64,000 nt of DNA from Nisaea sediminum (lineage in GTDB: Bacteria > Pseudomonadota > Alphaproteobacteria > Thalassobaculales > Thalassobaculaceae): positions 1 through 64,000 of the forward strand of contig NZ_JACZCQ010000010.1 in NCBI RefSeq assembly GCF_014904705.1, given 5' to 3'. Below the pieces are notes generated by a model that saw nothing but the letters and a program-made list of their open reading frames with translations, did not search any database and had not been told where the DNA came from. Both the position numbers and the translations under genes were made by a program. Below are positions 25,259 through 34,146 of this stretch, piece by piece. Positions within the stretch are counted from its first letter, which is position 1, and each line of letters starts with the position of its first letter.

Positions 25259-28000
25259 CTATTGAGCGGGAGCTGCACTGGGCGAACGGGGAGCGATCCC
25301 GCGTTCGATGTCATGCAGCAGGCCGCCCCGGCGGGTGTAGACGAACCATGTCAGCAGCACGCAGCTGACGTAGAAGATCAGGAAGCCCCAGAGCGCCAGT
25401 TCCGGTCCGCCCGTCAGCTTGATCGAGGAGCCGTAGGCCTTCGGGATGAAGAAGGCGCCATAGGCCGCGATCGCCGAGGTGAAGCCGATGATGGCGGCGG
25501 ATTCCTTCTCAGCCTGACGCAGCCGCTCCGCCGGATTGAGGCCCGGCATCAGATGCTCGAGTTCGCTGCGCATGATGATCGGGATCATCTGGAAGGTTGA
25601 GGCGTTGCCGATGCCGGTGGCGAAGAACAGCACCATGAACATCGCGAAGAAGCCCCAGAACGCACCCGGCTGATCCTTGATGCCGAGGAAGTAGAGCACG
25701 CCCGCCACCGCCGCGATCATCAGCACGAAGGTGTAGAGGGTGACCCGGCCACCGCCGAACCTGTCCGAGATCCACCCGGTCGCGGCCCGGCTGAGGGCAC
25801 CGACGAGCGGCCCGAGGAAGACGAACTGCAGGGAGTCGATTTCCGGGAACTGGGTCTTCGCCAGCAGCGGGAAGCCCGCCGAGTAGCCGATGAAGGATCC
25901 GAAGGTCCCGGTATAGAGCCAGCACATGATCCAGTTGTGCTTGCGCTGGAAGATCACGGCCTGGTCCTTGAAGGAGGCCTTCGCCGAGGCGATGTCGTTC
26001 ATGCCGAACCAGGCGAGCGCCGTGGTGACGAGCAGGAAAGGCACCCAGACGAAGCCGGCATTCTGCAGCCAGAGCTGTGCGCCGCCGGACATTTGCTGCG
26101 GCTCGCCACCGATCGCGCCGAACACGCCGGCGGTGATCACCAGGGGAACCACGAACTGCATGACGCTGACGCCCGCGTTGCCGAGACCTGCATTGAGGGC
26201 CAGCGCGTTACCCTTCTGCGCCTTCGGGAAGAAGAAGCTGATATTGGCCATCGAGGAGGCGAAGTTGCCGCCGCCGAAACCGCAGAGCAGGGCCAGCACC
26301 AGGAAGATAAGGTACGGCGTATTGGGATCCTGCACCGCGTAGCCGATGCCGAAGGCCGGGATCAGCAGCGAGGCCGTCGTCAGGGTCGTCCAGAGACGGC
26401 CGCCGAAGATCGGCACCATGAAGGAGTAGAAGATCCGAAGCGTGGCGCCGGAGAGGCCGGGCAGGGCGGCCAGCCAGAACAGCTGGTCCGTACTGTAGTT
26501 GAAGCCGATGGCGGGCAATTTCGCCACCACCACGCTCCAGACCAGCCAGACCGAGAAGGCGAGCAACAGGCAGGGGATCGAGATCCAGAGGTTACGCTGG
26601 GCGATCTTGTTGCCCGTTGTCTTCCAGAAATCCGGTTCTTCCGGCCGCCAGTCGGTGATCAGCGCGCCGGTACCACGGCCGTGCTTTTCCTCGGAGTGGA
26701 TATGCTGCATCTCCGGGAACTCGGGCAGGGAGGACAGCTCCTTGCCCACGGCTTCGCGTTCCATGGCGCGGATCGAGAAATGCATCCAGCACAGCGCCAC
26801 GGCGACGATGCCGAAGAGCAGCATGAAACAGCTGGTCCAGACACCGATCAGGTCGTTCATCACGCCGAAGGTGATCGGGAGCACGAAGCCGCCGAGGCCG
26901 CCGATCATGCCGACCAGACCGCCGACTGAGCCGACATGCTCCGGATAATAGACCGGGATGTGCTTATAGACGGCTGCCTTGCCCAGCGACATGAAGAACC
27001 CGAGCACGAACACCGTCACGACGAACGGCACCAGTCCCATCCGGGTCGAGAACGCGATCTCCCCCGTGATGCCGTGGATGATGTAGTCCGTATTGGGATA
27101 GGACAGCATGAAGAGACAGATCAGGGACACGCCCAGCGTCCAATACATGACCGCGCGGGCACCGTAGCGGTCGGACAGGTAGCCGCCATAGGCCCGGAAC
27201 AGGCTGGCCGGGACCGCATAGACGGCGGCCAGCATGCCGGCGGTCTTGAGGTCGAGGCCGTAGACGCCGATCAGGTACCGCGGCAGCCAGAGGGCCAGGG
27301 CGACGAAGGCACCGAACACGAAGAAGTAGTAGAGCGCGAAGCGCCAGACCTGCTGCTTGCGGAGTGGCTCAAGCTGCATCAGTGCGCTTGGTGCCTTCTC
27401 TCCACGTGCCTTGCGTTCCTTGTGGGCCGGATCATCTTCGGTCGTCAGATAGAAGACGATGGCCATGACAGCGAGAATGACCGCGTAGAGCTGCGCAGTC
27501 TGTTGCCAGCCGAGCGCCACGACCGCGAACGGCGCGGCGAAGTTGGTCACCGCCGCGCCCACGTTGCCGACGCCGAAGATACCGAGGGCCGTGCCCTGCT
27601 TGTCCTTCGGGTACCAGCGCGATACGTAGGCGATGCCGACGATGAAGGAACCGCCTGCGAGGCCGACCCCGAGGGCCGCCACGAGGAACATCGGATAGGT
27701 CGAGACTTTCGATAGGAGAAAGGCCGCCACGGCGGTTGTCAGCATCTGCAGCGTGTAGATCAGGCGGCCGCCATACTGCTCGGTCCAGACGCCGAGGAAG
27801 ATCCGGCTGACGGACCCGGTGAGCACCGGAGTCGCGACCAGGATGCCGAACTCGGTATCGGTCAGTCCGAGTTCCTGTTTGATACGGACACCGAGGATTG
27901 AGAAAATTGTCCAGACGGCAAAGCAGGCGGTAAACGCCAACGTGCTCATGCCGAGGATCTTGTTCTGCTTTCCGGGGGTTACCCCACTCAAGGAATGCAT
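25259..28000 (-). CDS. narK: NarK1-NarK2 fused nitrate/nitrite transporter
   Basis: A 913-aa membrane protein made of two complete major facilitator domains, giving about 24 helices. The N-terminal half (about 1-410) starts with the NarK1-type sequence GKQNKILGMSTLAFTACFAVW. After a hydrophilic linker (about 420-470) the NarK2-type half begins at about QRNLWISIPCLLLAFSVWLVW. Both carry nitrate-signature glycine-rich helices (GLAGGSFIVGIAYVS; GFGGGNFASSMANIS). In Paracoccus such a fusion combines proton-driven nitrate uptake and nitrate/nitrite exchange. It is the first gene of the nar operon, with a perfect FNR box 85 bp upstream. Confidence 0.95.
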   Translation of the reverse strand: MHSLSGVTPGKQNKILGMSTLAFTACFAVWTIFSILGVRIKQELGLTDTEFGILVATPVLTGSVSRIFLGVWTEQYGGRLIYTLQMLTTAVAAFLLSKVSTYPMFLVAALGVGLAGGSFIVGIAYVSRWYPKDKQGTALGIFGVGNVGAAVTNFAAPFAVVALGWQQTAQLYAVILAVMAIVFYLTTEDDPAHKERKARGEKAPSALMQLEPLRKQQVWRFALYYFFVFGAFVALALWLPRYLIGVYGLDLKTAGMLAAVYAVPASLFRAYGGYLSDRYGARAVMYWTLGVSLICLFMLSYPNTDYIIHGITGEIAFSTRMGLVPFVVTVFVLGFFMSLGKAAVYKHIPVYYPEHVGSVGGLVGMIGGLGGFVLPITFGVMNDLIGVWTSCFMLLFGIVAVALCWMHFSIRAMEREAVGKELSSLPEFPEMQHIHSEEKHGRGTGALITDWRPEEPDFWKTTGNKIAQRNLWISIPCLLLAFSVWLVWSVVVAKLPAIGFNYSTDQLFWLAALPGLSGATLRIFYSFMVPIFGGRLWTTLTTASLLIPAFGIGYAVQDPNTPYLIFLVLALLCGFGGGNFASSMANISFFFPKAQKGNALALNAGLGNAGVSVMQFVVPLVITAGVFGAIGGEPQQMSGGAQLWLQNAGFVWVPFLLVTTALAWFGMNDIASAKASFKDQAVIFQRKHNWIMCWLYTGTFGSFIGYSAGFPLLAKTQFPEIDSLQFVFLGPLVGALSRAATGWISDRFGGGRVTLYTFVLMIAAVAGVLYFLGIKDQPGAFWGFFAMFMVLFFATGIGNASTFQMIPIIMRSELEHLMPGLNPAERLRQAEKESAAIIGFTSAIAAYGAFFIPKAYGSSIKLTGGPELALWGFLIFYVSCVLLTWFVYTRRGGLLHDIERGIAPRSPSAAPAQ

Positions 28001-28085
28001 TGATCCTACCCCTTCTTCAACGCGGCTTTGCGCCGCCGGTCACTACGAAACGGGTCGAGGATCAGCTATTGTTTCTTGGGCCAGA

Positions 28086-28099
28086 TTGATCTGAATCAA
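28086..28099. promoter_or_regulatory. FNR/NarR-type box for narK promoter
   Basis: TTGAT-CTGA-ATCAA is a perfect FNR-family site, 85 bp upstream of the narK start and 162 bp upstream of the regulator start. The distance suits activation of narK from a site near -41. Either FNR itself or the divergently encoded regulator may bind. Confidence 0.85.
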
Positions 28100-28223
28100 C
28101 GAATGCGGGGATTGCCTAACAAACAAGAGGCGCGCGGAAAGGCCTCAAGAGGTGGTCAGGCTTCCGATCAACCGGCGCGTTTGAAGGGAGCGGATATCGA
28201 TGCTAAGAATGTCGTGAAGAGGC

Positions 28224-28237
28224 TTGATAAAAATCAA
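28224..28237. promoter_or_regulatory. FNR/NarR-type box next to the regulator start
   Basis: TTGAT-AAAA-ATCAA is a second perfect FNR-family palindrome, ending 24 bp before the regulator ATG. So close to the start, it more likely overlaps the promoter or start point of the regulator (autoregulation, probably repression). An upstream role for narK is possible but more than 220 bp away. Confidence 0.82.
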
Positions 28238-28261
28238 TTAACGATCTCTTGAGGGGGTACT

Positions 28262-28960
28262 ATGCGGTCATCCGACCTGCCGCAGGTGCGGGAACTCGGT
28301 CTCTTCGAGAGCATGAGCGCCGAGAGCTTCGAGTCGCTGATGCGCGCGGCCTATCTGCAGACCTTTCCGGCACAGCTCGAACTGATTACCGAAGGCGATC
28401 CGGCGGATTTTCTCTACGTGGTGATCGAGGGATCGGTTGAACTCTTCGCCAAGTCGAATGGCCGCGAAGCGACGATGAGCATTGTCCGGCCCGTTGGCAC
28501 GTTCATTCTGGCGGCGGTTCTCAAGGATGCCGTCTATCTCATGTCCGCGCGGACGCGGGAGAAGTCGAAGGTACTGCTCATTCCCTCCGAGAATGTCCGC
28601 ACGATCTTCCGCGAGGATGCAGGCTTTGCCCGCGCCGTCGTGGTTGAATTGGCAAGCACGTATCGCAGCGTCGTCAAGGAGTACAAGGACCTGAAACTCC
28701 GGACCGCGGTTGAGCGCCTCGCGAATCGCCTCATCAGGTTTCATGAGGATCAGGGAGGCAATGGAAGTCTTGAGTTGCCGGACGACAAGCGGATTCTGGC
28801 CTCGCAGCTCGGCATGACGCCGGAGAACCTGTCGCGGGCCTTCAACACATTGAAACCATATGGCGTCGAAGTGGATGGGGCGACCGTTCGCCTCAACGAT
28901 CTTTCCAGCCTCCGTACGCTGGCGAAACCCAACCCGTTGATCGATAGCCCGAGAACGTGA
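28262..28960 (+). CDS. narR: Crp/Fnr family regulator without cysteines, NarR-like
   Basis: A 232-aa protein with an N-terminal cyclic-nucleotide-binding-like beta roll (about 15-125), a dimer helix, and a C-terminal winged helix. The recognition helix segment PENLSRAFNTL keeps the E..SR pattern that reads TTGAT half sites. There is no cysteine in the whole protein, so it cannot hold the oxygen-labile [4Fe-4S] cluster of FNR. Cysteine-free NarR of Paracoccus activates narKGHJI in response to nitrate/nitrite. The divergent position next to narK fits that role. A Dnr/NNR-type NO sensor is the alternative. Confidence 0.82.
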   Translation: MRSSDLPQVRELGLFESMSAESFESLMRAAYLQTFPAQLELITEGDPADFLYVVIEGSVELFAKSNGREATMSIVRPVGTFILAAVLKDAVYLMSARTREKSKVLLIPSENVRTIFREDAGFARAVVVELASTYRSVVKEYKDLKLRTAVERLANRLIRFHEDQGGNGSLELPDDKRILASQLGMTPENLSRAFNTLKPYGVEVDGATVRLNDLSSLRTLAKPNPLIDSPRT

Positions 28961-28986
28961 GCGAACAGCGATTCCATATTCCGCCC

Positions 28987-29014
28987 GGGCGAACCTCCCC
29001 TGGGCTCGCCCTTT
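28987..29014 (+). terminator. Possible terminator after narR
   Basis: GGGCGA (28987-28992) pairs with TCGCCC (29006-29011) around a 13-nt loop with further C/G pairing, followed by TTT. It is a modest hairpin 27 bp after the stop. The remaining ~225 bp to the end of the convergent amidase gene hold nothing recognisable. Confidence 0.45.
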
Positions 29015-29239
29015 GGCATATATGAGGCGCACCGGATCGACGGCGGCCCTGTCATCGATGCCAGTCGTGCACATGCCGGCCGGATGTGATCGGACGGTCC
29101 GGCTTCCAGAAGCAGGGGCCTGTCTCCGTTTGCACTCAGCCGGTTGGCCGGAACACATCCGGCCGATCCTGCCGCCGCGCCCAATCATTCCAGGGCCTTT
29201 TTGCGTCTGGAAGCAAAACGGATGCGGCAGCGAGCTGCG

Positions 29240-30667
29240 TCATGCCGCGGACGCCGCGGCGGCGACGCTCATGTCCGGCCAGCGCTGGTGCCAGTCGGTC
29301 GCCTTCTCGAAGGCTTGGCCTGCCTGGAAGACCGCCGCCTCGTCGAAATATTTGCCGACGATCTGCATCGAGAGCGGCAGCCCGGACTGGCTGAAGCCGA
29401 TCGGGATCGACATCGCCGGGTTGCCGGTGACGTTGAAGGGCAGGGTCTGCATCGGCCAGTTCAGCGGGAAGCTTTTCTGCGGCGCGTCGATCAGCGGCGC
29501 CGGAGTGAGCGAGCTCGCGGCGATCAGGACGTCGTAGCGCGAGAAGAGGCCGCTATTGACCTCCTCGCAGAGTTCCCGGCGCTGGCGCTGGGCCTGCATC
29601 AGATCCGCCGCCGTCAGGTAGCCGCCGAGAACGATCCGCTCCATTGTCAGCCGGCCGTAATCGAGCGGGCGGGTCTGCAGGTCCTGCTCGTGGATCGCAT
29701 AGGCTTCGGCCAGGAGGATCACCCGTCCGCAATTGTTGTAATCCGCATAGGAGGAGACCGCGGGCACTTCCTCGACTTCCGCGCCGAGATCTTTCAAGAC
29801 GCCCATGGCGGCATCGATCGCGGCCACGGCTTCATCGGAAACACCCTCGGCGTCCCGGTAGAAGGAACGGAGCACGCCGATCTTCATGCCTTTCACTCCG
29901 GCGGTGAGACCTGCACTGAAATCAGGCACGGGTACGTCCGCCGAGGCCGGGTCGAGCGGATCGTATCCCGCGATGCACTGCATGGTGATGGCCGCGTCCT
30001 CGACCGTCTTGGAGAGCGGGCCGCAATGATCGAGCGTATAGGACAGCGGGAAGACGCCACGGCGGCTGACCCGTCCGTAGGTCGGCTTGATCCCGATCGT
30101 GCCGCAATAAGCGGCAGGGCCGCGGATCGAACCGCCGGTATCGGAGCCCATGGCGGTGCGCAGCAGGCCGGCGGCGACGGCCGCCCCGGATCCGCTCGAG
30201 GAGCCTCCGGGCCCGTGCGCCGGGTTCCAGGGGTTGCGGGCCGGCGGGAAGGGCAGGTCGAAGGATGGCCCGCCGAAGGCGAATTCGTGCGTCGCCAGCT
30301 TGCCGATCAACACGCCGCCCGCGTCTTTCAGTTTGGTCGCGCAGACGCTGTCGGCGGCCGGAACGTTGTCGAGGCGCAGTTTTGAATGGCATGTCGTGCG
30401 GATCCCGGCCGTGTCGTAGATATCTTTCAGGCCGTAGGGAATGCCGTGCATCGGACCGCGGTCCATGCCCTCCTTCAGTTCCCTGTCTGCGCGGGCCGCG
30501 TCTTCCAAAGCCCGTTCCTGGGTCACGGTAATGAAGCTGTCGATCTGCCCGTCCAGCGCCGCGATCCGGTCCAGGGTCTCTTCGGTCAGGGCGACGGAGG
30601 TCAAGGTACCGTCTCGCAGGGCCTTGCCCAGTTCGGCGATTGACCGGCTGTCTGCTACGCCTCCCAT
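29240..30667 (-). CDS. Amidase-signature hydrolase 1 (AtzE/GatA-like)
   Basis: A 475-aa enzyme of the amidase signature family. The catalytic Lys lies in GLKDIYDTAG, the cis-Ser region is GPGGSSSGSGAAVAAG, and the nucleophile Ser is in GSDTGGSIRGPAAYCG. No signal peptide. The start overlaps the preceding small AtzG-like gene by 13 bp, a sign of a two-subunit enzyme such as 1-carboxybiuret hydrolase AtzE-AtzG. It is closely similar to amidase 2 at 39894-41315 (shared GPMHGIPYG/F, DPLDPASADVP and VSRRGVFPLS blocks). The substrate cannot be read from sequence. GGAGGG precedes the ATG. Confidence 0.9.
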   Translation of the reverse strand: MGGVADSRSIAELGKALRDGTLTSVALTEETLDRIAALDGQIDSFITVTQERALEDAARADRELKEGMDRGPMHGIPYGLKDIYDTAGIRTTCHSKLRLDNVPAADSVCATKLKDAGGVLIGKLATHEFAFGGPSFDLPFPPARNPWNPAHGPGGSSSGSGAAVAAGLLRTAMGSDTGGSIRGPAAYCGTIGIKPTYGRVSRRGVFPLSYTLDHCGPLSKTVEDAAITMQCIAGYDPLDPASADVPVPDFSAGLTAGVKGMKIGVLRSFYRDAEGVSDEAVAAIDAAMGVLKDLGAEVEEVPAVSSYADYNNCGRVILLAEAYAIHEQDLQTRPLDYGRLTMERIVLGGYLTAADLMQAQRQRRELCEEVNSGLFSRYDVLIAASSLTPAPLIDAPQKSFPLNWPMQTLPFNVTGNPAMSIPIGFSQSGLPLSMQIVGKYFDEAAVFQAGQAFEKATDWHQRWPDMSVAAAASAA

Positions 30668-30882
30668 GACCAGCCCTCCCGTCCGATCGTGCCGGCGACG
30701 AAGATCCCGGCCGGTTCCGAAGCCGCCGTCCGTGGCCGCCTCAGGCCGTCCGCCATTTCGCGTAGGCCGACATAACCCTCGAAGATTGCCTGCTCGCGAT
30801 CTGCGGGCAGAGAGAGGCCAAGGATATCGGTGATTTTCTGGAACGCGATCCGCGCTCCCTTATCGTCCTGAATGTAAGACAT
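30655..30882 (-). CDS. AtzG-like (DUF4089-type) small subunit 1
   Basis: A 75-aa protein starting MSYIQDD, with a helical core containing LSLPADREQAIFEGYVGLREMA (across two stretches) and the end motif EPAGIF. AtzG, the small partner of AtzE, has the same size and the same closing pattern (alanine/leucine-rich helix, then EPA-x-IF). The ATG has GGAGG 7 nt upstream. It overlaps the amidase gene, so the two are translationally coupled. A 12-bp operator-like palindrome lies 74 bp upstream. Only one other copy occurs in the window, at 41326. Confidence 0.72.
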   Translation of the reverse strand: MSYIQDDKGARIAFQKITDILGLSLPADREQAIFEGYVGLREMADGLRRPRTAASEPAGIFVAGTIGREGWSWEA

Positions 30883-30955
30883 GACAGCGCCTCCATATGT
30901 CCGGAATACCCGGGAAAACCGGCGCTTCTCATGCGCCTTATCGTAGAATGGATGG

Positions 30956-30967
30956 ATTGTATCCAAA
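30956..30967 (-). promoter_or_regulatory. Putative GntR operator, copy 1
   Basis: ATTGTATCCAAA, the reverse complement of TTTGGATACAAT, matches the other cluster copies at 11 of 12 positions. It lies 74 bp upstream of the small AtzG-like gene 1. Confidence 0.62.
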
Positions 30968-31303
30968 AAAGCAGCGAGTCTGGCAAGAATTTTGTGCAAT
31001 GCACAAAAAATGATCGTTTTCAGGTTTGGCGATATTCTAAAAAAATAATGAAAATCAATGGGATGATTTTATTTTTGACGCGCCGTGGATTTTTTAAGCA
31101 TGCCGGAAAGGGCGCAATCTGATTAACGATTGTGCACACTGACTGCGGAAATGGGCGTGCGCCCCGAGCTATCGCTCGTGCTCTTTGGGGTCCTAAAATT
31201 ATGGAACGAGTTTTCCAAATGGTGGCTGTAGGTCAGGGAAATGCTAAAGATTCAATTGGCTCGACGGACTTTCTTTGCGTGCATATGAGCTTCAGAAAGA
31301 TAG

Positions 31304-31315
31304 ATTGGATACAAT
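31304..31315 (+). promoter_or_regulatory. Putative GntR operator, copy 2
   Basis: ATTGGATACAAT lies 145 bp upstream of the ABC binding-protein gene and is identical to copy 3 at 41591. The distance suggests a promoter near 31330-31400 with a long 5' untranslated region. Confidence 0.62.
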
Positions 31316-31459
31316 TTATTTGTAATGGCATGGTATTTGCTGTGCGGTAAGGGACTGCAGGGCGATGTGATCGCAACGCAATATCGACATCTTCCGTCCT
31401 GGAGCATGCCGGTAGCAGGATCACACGGGGCGCCTTGCTGACAACAAGGAGGCTTCTCA

Positions 31460-33046
31460 ATGAAAACACTCAAAAGGCTCGCCGCAGCCGTTTCCGTCAC
31501 CGCCGGTCTGGCGATGGCGGGGCAGGCGGCGAACGCGGAATCGGTCCTCCGCGTGGCGATGACCGCCGGGGACATTCCGATCACCATCGGCCAGCCCGAC
31601 CAGGGCTTCGAAGGCTATCGCTTCGTCGGCTACAATCTCTATGACACGCTCGTACTCTGGGACTTGTCCCAGGGTGAGACCGCGGCCGATATCAAGCCGG
31701 GTCTGGCGACGTCCTGGGAAATCGATCCCAAGGACAACAAGCGCTGGCTGATCAAGCTCCGCGAGGGCGTGAAGTGGCATGACGGCTGCGATTTCGTGCC
31801 GGAAGACGTGGTCTGGAACTTCGAGCGCATTTCCAAGGAGGACGCGCCGCATTTCAACGTGAAGCAGTTCGCCGATATCCGGAACCGCACGGGCAACATC
31901 GATCATGTCGAGGTGCTCGGCGCCCATGACATCGCCATCGTGACCAAGGAGCCGGACGCGCTTTTCCCGTACCAGCTCAGCTACTGGTTCATGATCAGCA
32001 AGTGCCGCCTGACCGAACTGAAGAACGATTACGAGGCCTATGCCAAGGCGCCGTCCGGCACCGGCCCCTACAAGTTTGCCAGTGTCGTGCCGCAGGAGCG
32101 TCTCGAACTGGTGAAGAACGAGAGCTACTGGGACCCGAACCGGATCCCGAAGCATGACCGCCTGGTGCTGATCCCGATGCCGGAAGCGACCACCCGTGCC
32201 GCCGCGCTGCTGTCCGGCGAGGTCGATTTCATCGAGGCGCCGTCGCCGGATACCATTCCCCGGCTCGAATCCGCCGGCATGACGATCGTGACCGCGCCCT
32301 ACCCGCACAACTGGTCCTACCAGCTGAACTTCGTCGACGGGAACTTCAAGCACAAGGAAGTCCGCCAGGCCGCGAACTACGCCCTGAACCGTCCGGAGAT
32401 CAAGGCGCTGCTGAACGGCTACATGGTCGAGGGCTACACCAATGTGCCGCCATCGACGCCGTATCACGGCACCCCGTCGGTCAAGTACGAGTACGACCCG
32501 GCGAAGGCGGCCGAGCTGCTGAAGAGCGTCAATTGCTATCCCTGCAAGATCACGCTGGCCATCTCCACCTCCGGGTCCGGCCAGATGCAGCCGCTGCCGA
32601 TGAACGAACTGGTCAAGAGCCAGCTCGATGCGGCCGGCTTCGACACCGAGCTGAAGGTGATGGACTGGAACGCGCTGCTCGATGTCGGGCGTCCGGGCCG
32701 GGAAAAGAACCCGGAGATCGACGGCATCAATATCAGCCGCGCGCTGCAGGATCCGTTCAGCGCCCTGATCCGGCATGTCTACACCAAGCAGCATGCGCCG
32801 AAGGGCTCGAACTGGGGGCACTATTCCAACCCCGCCGTCGATGCCCTGATCGACGAGATCTATCTCTCCTTCGATCCGAAGGTGCGGATGGCAAAGCTCA
32901 CCAAGCTGCATGAGATGATGGTCGAGGATGCCGCCATGCTGTGGGTCGCCCACGATGTGAACCCGCGGGCCATCGCGCCGAACGTCAAAGGCTTCGTGCA
33001 GGCGCAGAGCTGGTTCCAGGACCTGACGCCGATCGTCGTCGAATAA
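31460..33046 (+). CDS. Extracellular solute-binding protein, family 5 (peptide/opine/amide type)
   Basis: A 528-aa periplasmic binding protein with a Sec signal (MKTLKRLAAAVSVTAGLAMA, cleavage near residue 27 after ANA). The family-5 architecture includes YDTLVLWDLSQGETAADIKPGLA and the GTGPYKF motif. It is the first gene of a long operon: binding protein, two permeases, two ATPases, isochorismatase-like hydrolase, asparaginase-like protein and EamA exporter. AAGGAGG precedes the ATG. The ligand is unknown; the neighbouring amidases suggest an amide- or ureide-containing compound. Confidence 0.92.
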   Translation: MKTLKRLAAAVSVTAGLAMAGQAANAESVLRVAMTAGDIPITIGQPDQGFEGYRFVGYNLYDTLVLWDLSQGETAADIKPGLATSWEIDPKDNKRWLIKLREGVKWHDGCDFVPEDVVWNFERISKEDAPHFNVKQFADIRNRTGNIDHVEVLGAHDIAIVTKEPDALFPYQLSYWFMISKCRLTELKNDYEAYAKAPSGTGPYKFASVVPQERLELVKNESYWDPNRIPKHDRLVLIPMPEATTRAAALLSGEVDFIEAPSPDTIPRLESAGMTIVTAPYPHNWSYQLNFVDGNFKHKEVRQAANYALNRPEIKALLNGYMVEGYTNVPPSTPYHGTPSVKYEYDPAKAAELLKSVNCYPCKITLAISTSGSGQMQPLPMNELVKSQLDAAGFDTELKVMDWNALLDVGRPGREKNPEIDGINISRALQDPFSALIRHVYTKQHAPKGSNWGHYSNPAVDALIDEIYLSFDPKVRMAKLTKLHEMMVEDAAMLWVAHDVNPRAIAPNVKGFVQAQSWFQDLTPIVVE

Positions 33047-33060
33047 TCCGAACCCACCGT

Positions 33061-33097
33061 CCCGGGCCCGTTTCCCCTTCCGGGGGGCGGGCCCGGG
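33061..33097 (+). terminator. Intercistronic hairpin after the binding-protein gene
   Basis: CCCGGGCCCG (33061-33070) and CGGGCCCGGG (33088-33097) form a perfect 10-bp GC stem with further CCCC/GGGG pairing in the loop. No T-run follows. It probably protects the upstream message, giving excess binding protein relative to the permeases, as with the hairpin after nrtA. Confidence 0.65.
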
Positions 33098-33170
33098 GAT
33101 CCCCTCAAAGGAAGGATGCCGCCCGGGCCCCCTGCCTCGGAGAGCAGCGTCCATCAGGAGAGATGGCACC

Positions 33171-34127
33171 GTGACGGCCTATATCATCCGACGCCTGCTT
33201 TATGCAGTTCCCATCGCCCTCGGCGTCAGCATCGTGTGCTTCGCCCTGGTTTACATCGCCCCCGGCGACCCGCTGCAGACCCTCTTGCCGGAGGATGCCA
33301 GCGCAGAGACCATCGCGATGGTCAGGAAAGCCTACGGTTTCGACAAGCCGATCCCGGTGCAGTACCTGATCTGGCTCGGCAAGGTCGTGACCGGCGATTT
33401 CGGCATGTCCATCGCCACCGGCCGCCCGGTTCTGGGCGAGATCGTCAAGGCGCTCGGAAACACGGTCCTGCTCGCCGCCGGCGCCGTGCTCATCGCCTTC
33501 ACCCTCGCCTTCATCCTTGGCACGATCGCAGGCTACCGCGTCGGGACGGCGACCGACCGGGCCGTCACCGGCTTTGCCGTCATCGGCGTCAGCGTACCGA
33601 ACTACTGGCTCGGCATCGTCCTCATCATCATCTTCGCCGTCGAGCTGAACGTACTGCCGGCGACCGGCATGGGGCCGCGCGGCTCCGACACCTTCAACCT
33701 CTTCGAATGGAACCACTTCCGCTATCTGCTGATGCCGATGGTCACGCTCTCGCTGATCCCGATCGGCATCATCGCCCGCACCACCCGTTCGGCGGTCGCC
33801 GAGGTGCTGAACCAGGATTTCGTCGAGACGCTCCGGGCCAAGGGCCTGATGGAGTGGGAGATCCTGCTGCATGTGCTGAAGAACGCCCTGCCGCAGGTGC
33901 TCGCCGTCATGGGTCTGCAATTCGGCTACCTGATGGGCGGCTCGATCCTGGTCGAGACCATCTTCACCTGGCCCGGCAGCGGTTTCCTCCTGAACAAGGC
34001 GATCCTGACCCGCGACCTGCCGGTGCTGCAGGGCACGATCCTCGTGCTCGCGATCATCTTCGTCGCCACCAATCTCGTGATCGACCTGCTTCAGACGGCC
34101 GTCGATCCGCGCCTCAAGCGCGGCTGA
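33171..34127 (+). CDS. ABC permease, DppB type
   Basis: A 318-aa inner-membrane permease with about six helices. The conserved N terminus is MTAYIIRRLLYAVPIALGVS and the GDPLQTLLPEDAS region follows. The cytoplasmic ATPase-contact loop includes TLRAKGLMEWEILLHVLKNALP. It starts with GTG at 33171 preceded by AGGAGA; a nearby ATG is out of frame and closes at once. It pairs with the DppC-type permease that follows 19 bp later. Confidence 0.92.
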   Translation: MTAYIIRRLLYAVPIALGVSIVCFALVYIAPGDPLQTLLPEDASAETIAMVRKAYGFDKPIPVQYLIWLGKVVTGDFGMSIATGRPVLGEIVKALGNTVLLAAGAVLIAFTLAFILGTIAGYRVGTATDRAVTGFAVIGVSVPNYWLGIVLIIIFAVELNVLPATGMGPRGSDTFNLFEWNHFRYLLMPMVTLSLIPIGIIARTTRSAVAEVLNQDFVETLRAKGLMEWEILLHVLKNALPQVLAVMGLQFGYLMGGSILVETIFTWPGSGFLLNKAILTRDLPVLQGTILVLAIIFVATNLVIDLLQTAVDPRLKRG

Positions 34128-34146
34128 ACCGAAGGGACGGGCTGAC

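Larger units (their letters stand above)
30883..31459. other. 577-bp AT-rich divergent control region
   Basis: This region separates the amidase-1 unit (-) from the ABC transporter operon (+). It is clearly more AT-rich than its surroundings, especially 31000-31130. It contains two copies of the cluster operator (30956-30967 and 31304-31315), one near each promoter. Short open frames exist but have no ribosome binding sites or recognisable products. I could not pick out -35/-10 boxes with confidence. Confidence 0.6.

Noticed and set aside
30988-31140. Sigma54 promoter in the AT-rich region before the ABC operon (TGGCA...TTGTGCA)
   Set aside because: GG and the following GC are 12 bases apart rather than 10, so the invariant spacing fails.
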